This document shows positions 36,250-47,161 of a DNA stretch of 64,000 nt, piece by piece. Location: positions 40,956,507 through 41,020,506 of the forward strand of contig CM064502.1 in the NCBI GenBank assembly GCA_032716605.1, written 5' to 3'. Each line of letters starts with the position of its first letter. Position 1 is the stretch's first letter. Position numbers and translations under genes: made by a program. This DNA is from Paralithodes platypus. Lineage: Eukaryota > Arthropoda > Malacostraca > Decapoda > Lithodidae. The notes beneath the pieces were generated by a model. That model ran no database searches. It was not told the origin of the DNA and was given only the letters and a program-made list of their open reading frames with translations.

Positions 36250-38840
36250 ATGATGACTTCACAACGCCAAGCCTCGGAGTCCGCTGGTGGGGAGGGGAAC
36301 ATAAATGCCCCCATCGGATTTTTCCCCTGGTCTGGACTCCTCAAAGTACCCTGGACCTCTACATTCTACTCTATCAATTTCTGTAACATTTGCAGCCTTT
36401 CCTCTAACTTCCTCTTTGTAGAACACCATCTCTCTTCTGCCAAACCTGACTTACTTTTCCTCACCGAAACGCAGTTGTCTAAGGCAACAGACCGCAAAAC
36501 ATTCTCCATATCCTCGTAATATCTCTATCCTCAATTCAAAGGTGGCTGTTGCGTGTACGTACGCAACAATTTTACTTGCTCTTATGTTCCCAACTTTGAC
36601 TCTCTCACTAAATATATATGTGCTGTTTATCTCCCCTTACTCTACTGACTAACCAAATTGTTTTGACTATCTTACTTCTAAAGTGGAACACATTCTTTCT
36701 ATCTCTCCCTTCTCTGAAATCTCCATCTTAGGATATTTTAATGTTCACCACCGCAAATGGCTCTCCTCTCTTTTCACTGACCAACCTGGTGAATAAGCCT
36801 ACATCTGTTCTATCTTAAATAACCTAGAACAGACATTAGTTCAGCACCCCACCAGTATCTTGGACCGCCCTGGAGTTTGGCCCAACATCCTTGACTTATT
36901 TCTAACCTCTAATCCTTCTGATTACACTGTAAATATTCTCCTTCCATTTGGCTGCTCTTATCATAACCTGATCTCTGTCACCTATCATGTCTCTCCAGTA
37001 CAGCCTTCTGAAACCCACAGCCGGCAGCGCTTGTGACATGTTGGCGCTGCCGATTGGAAGGCTCTACGTCAGTTCTTCTTTGTTTTCCCATTAATTTAGT
37101 TTTGCTTCCGTGGCCCTCAGAGAGTGTTGAGTGCATTACTGAGGTTAATCTTTTCGGCATTGAAGCATATATTCCATTATCTTTCTCTCAAACTAACTCA
37201 CAAATATCTTGGTTTACTCACGCTTGTTCTACTGCTATCCGCAATAAGGAGGAAGCATTCAAACGGCACCGTCGCCTTCAAACTCAAGAATCCCGTACTT
37301 CATATGTTTCTGCCTGGAATCAAGCCAAATTTGTTCTTGGACTCGCTAAAGGCTCATTTATCAATAACAAATGCTCTGAACTTTCCAACTCTAGCTCCTC
37401 CCAAGCTTTTTGGCATCTAGCCAGAAACCTCTCCAACAATTTAACTTCCTCTTCTTTCCCTCCTCTTTTCCACTCTGATGGTACCACTGTCACCTCTTCC
37501 TCTGACAAAAATTAACTCATCGCTCAAAATTTTGCTAAAATCTCCTCCTTGGATGATTCCGGCCCTATTCCTCCCTCTCCATCCCCTCTCACTAACTTAT
37601 GCCCAGTATCATAATCTCTTCTAAGGATGTACTTTCTGCACTCTGTGGGCTTGATATTAAGAAGGCGTATGAACCGGATGGTGTTTTTCCTGTTGTACTC
37701 AAAAACTGTTCTTCCGTTCTGACTCCTTGCCTAAGCAAAGTCCTTCCTCTAACGTTTTTCCTTCTTGCTGGAATATCTAATGATAATGTTGTCTCATTCA
37801 ACCTGTCCCAAGGACCGCTCTCAACCCTCGCAACTATCATCCAATTGCTCTTATTTCGTGTATCTCTAAAGATTTGTAAATTATTCTTACTTTACATTTT
37901 TTTAAGCATTCATCTTCCCATACACTACTTTCAGATCGCCAATACGGTTTCCTTAAGGGCTGCTCTACCAGTGATTTTCTTGCCTACCTTACTAAAACTT
38001 GGTCATTCTCCTTTCAGGACTTCGGTGAGACTTATTTTGATTGCGTTAGACATATCGAAAGCCTTCGATAGAGTCTAGCACAAATCTCTAATTTCCAAAC
38101 TACCCTCCTTTGGTTTCTGTCCCTCTATCTGTGATTTGTCTTTAATTTTCTTTCTGACTGCTCCATAGCTGCAGTTGTGGACGGCCATTACGCACTTCCT
38201 CAACCTATCAACTCCGGTGTTCATCAGGGTTCTGTCCTGTCTCCAGTTCTCTTTCATTAATGATCTCCTCAACTGTACCTCTAGTCCTATCCACTCGTAT
38301 GCTAATGACTACCTTACTCTATTCAACTAGTTTTTCACAACAATCCAGCATGCAGTCACTCCAAAACTCACGAAACAGGGCCATGGCATGCCTTATCTTC
38401 TGATTTATCAATTATTTCTAATTGGGGCAGAGAAAAATTCATATTTTTACTTTCAATGCCTCCAAGACCCGATTTCTCTTTCTATTCTACCCATCGCAAC
38501 TGCCCTCATGTCTAACAATTACTCTTTAACAATACACAAATCAACCCTTCATCTTCTGTCAATATCTTGGTGTATCTTTTTCATCCGACCTTTCTTGGAA
38601 GATCATATTACCACTCTTGCTAAAACAGGCTCCCAAAATTTAGGTGTGCTCAACCGTCTCCATGGGTTCTTAACCTCTGCACGGCTTCTTGCTTTGTATC
38701 GGGGCATAGTGTGCCCCTGTATCGAGTATTGCTTGCATGTGTGAGGATGTTCCACCCCTACCGCACTTCTCGAAAGAGTAAAGTCAAAAGCATTTTACCT
38801 CAACTCACTTCCTCATACTAGTTCCCTACAATCTGTTTCT
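36250..38840 (+). pseudogene. LINE family a, longest decayed copy with endonuclease
   Basis: This copy reaches furthest 5'. The endonuclease domain starts near 36380 (NICSLSSNFLFVEHHLSSAK, LLFLTETQLS), continues in broken frames (KGGCCVYV at about 36540; the catalytic GDFN reads GYFN near 36730). Then come an inter-domain region open at 37033-37515 (SRTSYVSAWNQAKF), the RT with ALDISKAFDRV near 38045-38076 and the active-site box altered to YAND near 38299, and part of the C-terminal tail (ALYRGIVCPCIEYC). The 3' end is lost at about 38840; no poly(A). Many frameshifts. It shows that the complete family encodes an endonuclease followed by RT. Confidence 0.8.
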
Positions 38841-38844
38841 AGCC

Positions 38845-38945
38845 TACAATCGTAAAGTCTTGGATTTAAATCCAGGACTTTAAAATTGTCAGTCCAGTAG
38901 CTAGATCACTCCATCACTCTTTCCCCTAATTTCACCTTCTTTCCA
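38845..38945 (-). other. tRNA-like remnant
   Basis: The minus strand reads GATGGAGTGATCTAGC, then after about 30 bases GGATTTAAATCC, reminiscent of A and B boxes. It sits where LINE a loses its 3' end. Weak evidence for a SINE fragment. Confidence 0.3.
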
Positions 38946-39199
38946 AACTTTGATAACCCCGTGTTGTTTTCAGTTTATTGAAATATAACAAAAAAGTCCG
39001 TGTATAAAACTGTGGATTTCAGACAAGACGATTAGGGGGCCAAACCCAAAACACTTTGACTCGATGCTTGAGTTCTGCCGTTACCTGGCTACTCCGACTC
39101 GTCAACAAATACCTCCTCCCAACCCATCACCCCAATATCGCCCAAACCTAACTGCATTAAATGAATTATAAAAATGTATTTGCTATCAATTATGTACGA

Positions 39200-39475
39200 T
39201 TATGTACTGTACGACAGGTTGGGTAAGAGGTATCCTCACCAGGATTCGAAGCCACTCACTCCAGGTATATTTGGGAGAGTCGGGCACCGTAACCACTCGG
39301 CCATGAGCGGATATAAGGAAAGCAACCTTAGTTCTGGAGTGAGGAACTACATGAACGAAGGCGGTGCTGGTTGGGGGGAGGGGCGTCGACTGACTGGGGA
39401 CAGAGGTGCATGGGGGCGGTTCGTTCGTGGCCACCCCTTCGGGGATCACGGCGTCAGGCAATAGATAGATAGATA
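39200..39475. mobile_element. tRNA-like SINE unit and adjoining (ATAG)n tail
   Basis: On the minus strand 39315-39235 reads TGGCCGAGTGG (perfect A box), then GCTTCGAATCC (near-perfect B box), a Leu/Ser-tRNA-like head. On the plus strand an ATAG run at 39461-39475 ends a GC-rich unit (39355-39460) like a LINE 3' end. The two are in opposite orientation, so they may be two insertions. Confidence 0.5.
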
Positions 39476-39479
39476 GAAC

Positions 39480-40499
39480 CTTAGTTCTTATTTCACTTAA
39501 CCGAGTTGGCGAAACTTATAGATACATTTGGAGAATGATTTCAATAGATGGTAAAGGGAAAAGACTGGTATAAAAGCCCCATCAGCGGATTATAATTGTG
39601 GTGACAGTTGACGCTTTGTGTTGCTATTTTACCAAGTGTAGTTACTTCCATTCTAGCCACACAATAAGGTTCTCTCTCTCCCTTTTTGTTTACATTTTGT
39701 TGGTCGTTATCCTTCTTACTTTTACTGTGTGTGCATCTATTGACAAATGTTTGCGAACTCTTGCGTTTTTCTTTATTTCCAGTTATATTAATTTAGATTG
39801 ATATTCAGATTATATCACCTATGTACTAATAAATACATATGCATTTATTAATATACAGCAGATTCTATCTGAACATCAGCAGCAGTGGACATATTTGTAT
39901 AAAAGACAACGCAAGAGCTCACAAACATTTGTCAGTAGCTGTGCAATTTTCAGCACATGTAAGGTTACACCAATCTGATTCTTTAAACCTTTAAAGCCAA
40001 GTTCTGAAGCATCTGGGCTATTATTAAGCATGGTAGTGTCTCGTTTACGTTCGATACTAATTCAAATATGTTCGTCGTAATGTATGGTCTTGACTGTAAC
40101 CCGACATACGCAAGTGTTATATGATCTGGTCAGGGCTGTTTGTACTGTAGGTTAATTATGAAAATATTTAATATAGTTTTTGTTACCAAACCAAAATTAC
40201 TCTAATTCATTTTCTTATACTAACCAACAGTGATCCTCTGTATATCTCCCAAATTATTTAATGAACTGAGTATCATTGAAACCATTTGTAATAACATAAA
40301 ACTGCTTTAACTAATATAGAAACAAACATGGGATTTATATCATTCTAATTTGCAGGTAGTATAACCAATAAACGAGTTTATTAATTAGGAACGTGAACAA
40401 TATGTTGTTCTATCTATTTATAAAACACATTTCCATTTCTAGATATTGTATTTAAGATATTTAAGATATGCCTCTATACATTAAAACCCCCTATACTGT
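39480..40499. other. AT-rich DNA with a dispersed repeat
   Basis: About 39826-39945 resembles the end of this window (63895-64000): both contain ATCTGAA(C/T)ATCA, then TATTTG and GCAAGAGCTCAC(A/G)AACATTTGT. The repeat is non-coding and of unknown type. No genes otherwise. Confidence 0.5.
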
Positions 40500-41246
40500 A
40501 CAATCTATCTATCTATCTATCTATATGCTCAGGCCCAATCCCCACTTGTCCTATTTTTTATTTTTATTTTCCTCTATTTTATTATTTTTCTTGTTTGTAT
40601 TTTCTTGGGGGTGGCCAACTCGAGACAGAGCAAGAACAGGGAAAACACAAAACACAAGACAAAACAACGAACAAACACAGACAAAACACAAAATTCACAC
40701 ACATCTAGGTCACCCAGAATACCCAGAGATCAGGGTCACCAAGGTCGCTCCAGCACTCCCCCGGCCCCCGACCACCCGGAGAGGCTCCGATCTCGGCAGG
40801 CAGACATGCAGCGCAGCCAAAGCCACAAGCCCGCCCACCACACTTCCAGGCGCACCCTTAATCGTCTCCCCAGGCCAGGCGCCTGATGGACTATTATCTA
40901 GTCCAACTTGCGCCCGACCCCTTCCCCCAAATGACCAGGTGTTCACTCAACTATTCACAAGCATTTTCCATTCATTCCTGTGTATTACCACTTCCTTTGC
41001 CTGATCTATAGTCATTCCTCTATCACCCAAAGCTTGTCTAACACAGTCTCTCCATCTCAATGGGGGTCTTCCTGCCCTTCTATCTCCCATTGTACCTGAC
41101 TCATATATTCTCTTTGTAAGCCTTTCATCTCCCATTCGTTCAACATGACCAGACCAGCTCAGCACCCTTCTGTCCACTCTGGCTGACAAATGTTCCTGCT
41201 GCCCCACTCTCCTTCGTATCTCTTCATTCCTCAAACAGAAGATCAT
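40500..41246 (-). pseudogene. LINE family e, 3' end with (TAGA)n tail, copy 1
   Basis: An open 99-codon minus-strand frame (41246-40947) reads RVDRRVLSWSGHVERMGDER and GRPPLRWRDCVRQALG, the conserved C-terminal tail that follows RT in a large class of LINEs, then about 400 bp of 3' untranslated sequence ending in TCTA repeats on the plus strand (40503-40523), that is a TAGA tail. 5'-truncated. A second, shorter copy sits at 50060-50528. Confidence 0.75.
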
Positions 41247-41498
41247 TTATCGTTTTATTAAAACAACATTCTGGCTAGCAATATTCGATATTCTTCCAGT
41301 TTAGCAAAGAGATCTCATATTCATAATCAAGAGTTTAAACCAATTACATGAACTTCGGTCTAATAATACCTTATTGTCTGGATAACACTAAATGATTTTA
41401 TAAGGTAAGGAAGCAATTCACAAAGTTAAGAGATACACAAGTTCTGATTTAATTAGCGAGAACTTAAGACATTGGGAAGTGATCAAAGGTATATAACA

Positions 41499-41541
<43 letters not shown>

Positions 41542-41543
41542 TC
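41247..41543. other. AT-rich spacer ending in (AT)n
   Basis: Ends with an AT microsatellite at about 41502-41541, the insertion site of LTR-B. Confidence 0.6.
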
Positions 41544-41864
41544 TGACATACGGAGCCCTGTATGTTAATTTAAGAGTTAGAATTAGAGTTGAAGGAGCCA
41601 AACTACCCAAACGGTGAAGCAGACTAGCGAGCGAACGAGCGAGTGGGTAAACCAGCTCGCCCGCATACCTGCAAACAAGCCTTCACACCTGCGTGCGTCA
41701 TAGGGGACCCTGCAAACTACCTCGATGACCGATGCTATGACATATGATCGACGCCAGGAGCTGTGAGTGGACCAGGCACCTGTTATGCGACTCGAGGAGC
41801 TATGATTGGAGCAGGCACCACCCCCCCCCGCCTCCTGATTCGTTCCTACACCATCATTGTTTGG

Positions 41865-41900
41865 TATATAAGACCCGAGTTGTGGGCATTCAAATCAGTC
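41865..41900 (+). promoter_or_regulatory. LTR-B core promoter: TATA box and initiator
   Basis: TATATAAG at 41865-41872 is followed by TCAGTC at 41895-41900, an arthropod-type initiator, with its A about 32 bases after the TATA start, the canonical spacing. The same pair occurs in the 3' LTR (TATATAAG 47778-47785, TCAGTC 47808-47813). This likely marks the U3/R border near 41897. Confidence 0.65.
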
Positions 41901-42040
41901 TCATTTGGAGTTGGGGAAGGTGAACTTGCAGCTGGAGGAAGACCGGGTGAAGTATTATAATGGGATTGTGACTGTCAGTCCGATTATATAAATGTGTGTT
42001 CGGTGTAAACACTTACGTTATGTTGGTTAGTGAGATATGT

Positions 42041-42265
42041 GATTGGGAATTAATGTTAACGCTACTATTATGTGTTTAACTATTTGATTGGGAATTAACG
42101 TGAACGCTACTATTATGTGTTTAACTATTTGATTGGGAATTAACGTGAACGCTACTATTATGTGTTTAACTATTTGATTGCGAATTAACGTTAACGCTAC
42201 TATTATGTACGTAACTATTTGATTGGGATTTAACGTTAACGCTATTATTATGTACTTAACTAATT
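42041..42265 (+). repeat. 45-bp tandem repeat in LTR (5 units)
   Basis: Units begin GATTGGGAATTAACGTGAAC (with variants) and end TTTAACTATTT. Five units here, four at 47954-48133 in the 3' LTR. They lie downstream of the predicted start, in R/U5. Confidence 0.85.
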
Positions 42266-43159
42266 TAGTTGACTAACTTGTGGACTAAAGCAACTCTTTA
42301 AGTAATTGGGTTATGATGAAAGTAATACAATTGTTTTATATTAATACTTACGAGTTCTTTAATTTTCTTTGAATTAAGCTTACATTGCTTAACGGTGCTT
42401 AGTACGGTGATGCTATTGTCTCGTATTAGTAATATCGCCTTAGACTAACATGGCTGTGTTAATATTACTTCTAGTGATTTCCTAAGCTGAAGAAAATTCT
42501 TTTGCTTCAAAATATTATATTTTGCTTTTCATATTATTTGAGTGAGACCTGAATCGAATCTATGAAGCGATCCTGTAACTTTATTTACTCATAATCAAAC
42601 CTCAATGTTACGTGGTTAAGAAATACATTTAACTAATTATTAAATATATATCTAACTTTTTATGTGACTTTGATATTACTCCTGATGATAATAATAATAT
42701 AATCCTATTAACGTAAGACAAGAACCAAGAATAATTACATTAAATATAAATAAAAGGACATCGAAGAAAACTATCTATTCATTTCAAAAAGGGTAAGAGA
42801 CAGAAATATTCTTACTTTAATATTTATCTTTCAAGACTTTTTATAAAATTAATAGTCCTTCTTTAGCTATAACTTATTCGGTTCATAACCATAGCCTACT
42901 AAGCTTCGGTTAAATAATAATTCTTTATAAATACTACATGACTTTAATTAGTTTCAGTATTTTTCATAATTAAAGAGTATCAGTCAATAAAGGATACTAA
43001 GTCCTAAGATCCGAAAGGAAAGGAAGCAACAACAGGAAATTATTTTTTTAGATTTTACTTTTGTTTTGCCTTCAGCTGACTGATACCTTAATATATATAT
43101 CTGTGCTATCTAGATTCATCAAGTTAACCACTTGAGGATCAAGATACGTAACTGAAGAG

Positions 43160-43177
43160 TGGCGACCTTGCCAAGGA
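43160..43177 (+). other. Primer-binding site of LTR-B
   Basis: TGGCGACCTTGCCAAGGA lies 7 bases after the 5' LTR and could pair with a tRNA 3' end. LTR-C has a related site (TAGCGACCTCAGG...), so the two may use a similar primer tRNA; the identity is not determined. Confidence 0.6.
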
Positions 43178-43241
43178 TTCGTTTCATACAGTTTCACTCT
43201 GTTTTATTAACGTTTCACTACTTAAAAATAAAATATTAATC

Positions 43242-44390
43242 ATGCCTCAACTAATTAATGACGAAGATGCTCGAGTTTTCATAGAATCAGAACCCACAGC
43301 CCCTGATATTGACTGTCTGTCAAAATCCGAACTGAAAGTGCTTGCCTCACATCTCCAATTAACTGTCTCAAACATGTCTAAAGTAGAGGTGGCTCAGACC
43401 ATAAAAACCCACCTGTTCCCTGTAGAAGGCGGGGAGGGTGACGGAGCAGTTGGTGCGATCCCGAGTAAACCTAGCCAACTTGATGTACAATTGCCACCTG
43501 GGTTGACCGGTGATCAAATATTCGAACTAGAACTAGCCAGAATAAAAGCAAATACCGAAGAAGCCAGCATAAAAGCCAGAGCAACGACCGAACAATATCA
43601 ATATCAATATCAAATAGCTCAACTAAATGTCAATACAAATGCTCCCGTAATTGCTCCCCCTCTGGGATTGACTATGACTAGTGTCATTCCACCTTTCACT
43701 GAGGATAATGTGCAGGATTTCTTTGTTTTGTTTGAGGAAGTTGCTGGAGGTATGAAGTGGACAAGAGATCAATGGCCTTTTATGTTACAAACTGTTTTGA
43801 CAGGGCAGGCTCGAGCCACGTATTTGTCAGAAGTAGCAGAAGTTAGGCAGGATTATGACAATCTCAAAGAAGCTATCCTAAAAACCTATCAATTGCAGCC
43901 TGAGGCTTACAGGCAATCTTTCCGTAAAAACCAGAAGAAAGTAGAAGAAACCCATAAGGTATTTGCCAGGACCATGACTAAAACTTTCAATCATTGGGTC
44001 AAGAGTAAGAAAGTCACAAGCTACAACGATCTGAAGGAGTTGGTCCTGTTAGAAAATTTCCTATGGAAAATGATTCTTCTGTATCCTATCATTTAAAGGG
44101 GAAAAAGGTAGATTGTCTTGCTGACGCCACTGACATGGCTGACACATACGTGCTCAACAACAAATTTCGTGGAAAGAAGCCCTACGATAATTCTAGTTCT
44201 AATTTTAAGTATCCCAATCACAAATCTGACTGACCCAGTCACAAGCCTATAACGTCTTCCCCAGCTAGCCAAAATAGAATTGTTCCCCCAACTAAAAATA
44301 CGACTCAGGGCAATGGTAACAGAGGTGGGGCCCAAATAAATAGTAATGCTCAAAGACGGAACGTTCCCATATCCCCTAAAGTATGTACTT
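43242..44390 (+). pseudogene. LTR-B gag
   Basis: Start ATG at 43242; 284 codons open to 44096. The N-terminal part includes SKSELKVLASHL, followed by an Ala/Glu/Gln-rich stretch (AGATTEQYQYQYQ type) and a capsid-like region. The capsid C-terminal segment reads LKEAILKTYQLQPEAYRQSF, then FNHWVKSKKVTSYNDLKELV and LLENFL, which resembles a SCAN domain; published work derives SCAN from gmr1-like gag. A frameshift near 44055 and a TGA near 44232 break the frame before the zinc knuckle (from about 44384), which is read with pol. Native gag probably continued through the knuckle. Confidence 0.8.
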
Positions 44391-47161
44391 TGTGTGGCAT
44401 GAGGGGCCACCTAGCTTATCAGTGCTGGGCCAAGGAGAAAACCGAGAGATCGGGGCAAACAGTTGCCGCCGTATCTCAAACTCCATATGTGCCTTTAATG
44501 CAGGACTCCCGACAGAAGGAGTACCTAGCACCAAAAATTCCTGTAATGCAGGACTCCCGACAGAAGGAGTACCTAGCACCAAAAGTTCCTTTAATGCAGG
44601 ACTCCCGACAGAAGGAGTACCTAGCAGCTAACGTAAATCATCTAGACAGGGGTGTAGTAGCATGTGTGGTGCAACCCACTTGGGTTAAGCCAATAATAAT
44701 TTCACCATCAGTGCAGGACAGTTACCGTCCCTTTATTTCATCTGGCAACGTGAGATTAAATGGTTGTATGCATGAGGTAAAAATTCTGAGAGACACAGGT
44801 TCTACTAGCACCCTCATGGTGAATCCTTACACTGAGTGCCCACCTGGCGAACCAGTTGTAATGAGAGGTGCTGGAGGCCAGTTTTATGCATACTTGGTAA
44901 AAGGCGAAATTGAATGTGAGTTACTACAGGGTGAGGCCACCATAGCTTTGTGTAGGTCCCAAGATATCCCTGTGCCTGGGGTAACACTCCTTTTGGGGAA
45001 TGATGTAGCAGGTGAGAAGGTCCGACCAGACCCCATTTTGTCACTTTCCCCTGTTAACGAGCCACTAACCGGTGAGCTCGAAAAGGAGATGCCAACAGTT
45101 TTCCCTGTGTGTGCTGTCACACGTTCAATGTCTCAAGTAGCAGTTCCCTCAGACAGAAATGTACCGAATGTAAGAGTTGATGAAAGGGATGATGAGAGTG
45201 TGAATGACGCTCCAACTGTGCCTGATGATGTGACTGAGGTGGATTTATCTGACACCTTTATGGCTCATCTTGACCCTAACGATGACCATGAAACCCCTCC
45301 AAATTGTCCTAGTGGCCTGGTAGAGCTACAGAGAGATGATAGTGAATGCAAGGAGTTAGCTGCCAGGTCCGTGAGTGAAGAGGAATGTGAGAAGGAGGGT
45401 GGTGAATGTTTCTACCTCAAAGGAGGAGTATTGTGGCGAAGATGGAGACCGCCACACAGACCAATCGATGACGGGGCTTGGGACGTCCATCAAGTAGTAG
45501 TCCCCAAACCTTGTCGTAGAGATATCATGGAAATGGCACATTGTATACCATTGGCAGGACACCAAGGTGTGAGAAAAACTCTAGACAGAATCAGAGTCCA
45601 CTTTTACTGGCCAGGAATGCGTGCAGATGTAGTGGAGTGTTGTAGAGTGTGTCACACTTGCCAGATGACAGGAAAACCCAATCAGAAGGTGCCTGTACAT
45701 CCTCTGGTGCCCTTGCCCGTTTTCGAGAATCCTTTTACTCGGGTGGTAGTGGACATTGTAGGCCCATTGCCTAAGACTTCCCAAGGTAACATTTATTTAT
45801 TAACTATCATGGACATGGCAACTCGCTACCCAGAGGCTATACCCTTAAGGACTACCTCTGCTCCAACTGTCATAAAGGAACTGCTCAAATTCTTCACCAG
45901 AATGGGTTTCCCCCATGAGGTGCAAAGTGATCAAGGAACTAATTTTACCTCTAACATTTTCCAGCAGTCCCTGAAGGAGTTGGGTATCGAGCATGTTAAG
46001 TCTAGCACCTACCACCCAGAGAGTCAAGGGGTTCTCGAACGATATCATCAGACATTAAAGGGAATGTTACGTAAGTATTGTACAGAGACCGGAGTTGAGT
46101 GGGATAAGGGGGTACCTTTTCTTGTATTTGCTACTCGTGAGGTTCCAACTGAATCCCTGGGTTTTTCCCCTAATGAGCTAGTTTTCGGTCACCAGGTAAG
46201 AGGTCCTTTGCAACTATTGCAGGATAGCCTAGTTGGCCAGGAGGGGAACCAAAACCTCAAGTATGTTTCAGATTTCAAAACCCGGCTGAGATCCTCATGT
46301 GAGTTTGCCGCTCAAAACTTGACAGTGGCTAAAAGCTCCATGAAGAAATGGTATGACAGAAAAGCCTGTGAGAGGGAGTTTAAGCCCGGTGATGAGGTTT
46401 TGGTCCTGCTCCCCCTTTTTGGCCAACCTTTATCTGCCAAGTTCAGGGGCCCATATAAGATCATTCGGAGGGTGAGCATTACTGATTATCTAGTAACTAC
46501 CCCAGACAGGAGAAAGCCCACGCAAGTATTCCATATAAATATGTTGAAGCCCTACCATAGGTCCCCTGATTCCTCTCCTCCAGATTCTCCCACTGTGGCA
46601 GTGAATGTCAGGACCTGTGGACAGCCTGGTGCGGACAAAGTCTTCAGTTCTCTTACTGACCCGCAACAGACTGTTCCAGAGCCTGAAGGTATCCATGCAG
46701 ACTTTGACTTGTCATGTAGCCTATCCAACTTTCAGTATAATTCAGTGGCTTTGAGGGAATTACCATCTAAACTATGTCATCTTCCCTCTGATCAAGCGAA
46801 CCAACTAATCTCTGTTTTATCTCAGTCTCCCAGTGTGTTCCGTGATACTCCAGGGCTCACTTCTTTGGCCGTGCACGACATCGACGTAGGGGATGCAACT
46901 CCCATTAAACTATCCCCCTACCGTGTCTCACCACAACGCAGGAGTATACTGCAGGTCGAGCTTGACTTAAATTTTTCAAACCAGCTGATCACAAGGGCCT
47001 TCAGCCAGTGGAGTAGTCCGGTCATACTTGTGCCAAAGCCAGACGGGAGCCATAGGTATTGTAGGGACTATAGGCAAGTTAATACTGTCACAAAGAACGA
47101 TACCTACCCACTGCCACGGATCAAAGATTGCATTTACCAGTTTGGCCTCATACAGCAGTAA
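44390..47161 (+). CDS. LTR-B pol: zinc knuckle, protease, integrase, start of RT
   Basis: Open for 923 codons; the start is not an ATG, since the frame enters from gag, and the first residues belong to the knuckle CTLCGMRGHLAYQC (C-x2-C-x4-H-x4-C). Next come three 16-residue repeats; protease with LRDTGSTSTLMV (about residue 135) and VTLLLGNDVAG; a linker with VCAVTRSMS; the integrase zinc domain H-x6-H (HCIPLAGH) and C-x2-C (CRVCHTC) at about residues 383-425; the core with D in VVDIVGPLP, D in SDQGTNF and E in GVLERYHQ, all present; the GPY module (KFRGPYKIIRRV, INMLKPY); then RT up to ILVPKPDGSHRYCRDYRQVN and DTYPLPRIKD. It stops inside RT. Protease and integrase look intact. Confidence 0.88.
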   Translation: MCGMRGHLAYQCWAKEKTERSGQTVAAVSQTPYVPLMQDSRQKEYLAPKIPVMQDSRQKEYLAPKVPLMQDSRQKEYLAANVNHLDRGVVACVVQPTWVKPIIISPSVQDSYRPFISSGNVRLNGCMHEVKILRDTGSTSTLMVNPYTECPPGEPVVMRGAGGQFYAYLVKGEIECELLQGEATIALCRSQDIPVPGVTLLLGNDVAGEKVRPDPILSLSPVNEPLTGELEKEMPTVFPVCAVTRSMSQVAVPSDRNVPNVRVDERDDESVNDAPTVPDDVTEVDLSDTFMAHLDPNDDHETPPNCPSGLVELQRDDSECKELAARSVSEEECEKEGGECFYLKGGVLWRRWRPPHRPIDDGAWDVHQVVVPKPCRRDIMEMAHCIPLAGHQGVRKTLDRIRVHFYWPGMRADVVECCRVCHTCQMTGKPNQKVPVHPLVPLPVFENPFTRVVVDIVGPLPKTSQGNIYLLTIMDMATRYPEAIPLRTTSAPTVIKELLKFFTRMGFPHEVQSDQGTNFTSNIFQQSLKELGIEHVKSSTYHPESQGVLERYHQTLKGMLRKYCTETGVEWDKGVPFLVFATREVPTESLGFSPNELVFGHQVRGPLQLLQDSLVGQEGNQNLKYVSDFKTRLRSSCEFAAQNLTVAKSSMKKWYDRKACEREFKPGDEVLVLLPLFGQPLSAKFRGPYKIIRRVSITDYLVTTPDRRKPTQVFHINMLKPYHRSPDSSPPDSPTVAVNVRTCGQPGADKVFSSLTDPQQTVPEPEGIHADFDLSCSLSNFQYNSVALRELPSKLCHLPSDQANQLISVLSQSPSVFRDTPGLTSLAVHDIDVGDATPIKLSPYRVSPQRRSILQVELDLNFSNQLITRAFSQWSSPVILVPKPDGSHRYCRDYRQVNTVTKNDTYPLPRIKDCIYQFGLIQQ
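44492..44635 (+). repeat. 48-bp in-frame triplication in LTR-B pol
   Basis: Three 48-bp units starting at 44492, 44540 and 44588 encode PLMQDSRQKEYLAPKI-type 16-residue repeats between the zinc knuckle and the protease. The frame is preserved. Confidence 0.9.

Larger units (their letters stand above)
41544..43152 (+). repeat. 5' LTR of LTR-B
   Basis: Begins TGACATACGGAGCCC and ends GTAAC(T), where the other copy ends GTAAC(A). It carries five 45-bp tandem units (42041-42265), against four in the 3' LTR, and a C-run length difference near 41820. Confidence 0.85.

Noticed and set aside
39235..39315. A Leu/Ser tRNA gene on the minus strand
   Set aside because: A and B boxes are good, but arms do not fold cleanly and flanks look like repeat DNA.
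42041..42265. 45-bp regular repeats resembling a CRISPR array
   Set aside because: The units are directly adjacent without spacers and lie in an LTR of a eukaryotic element; it is a minisatellite.
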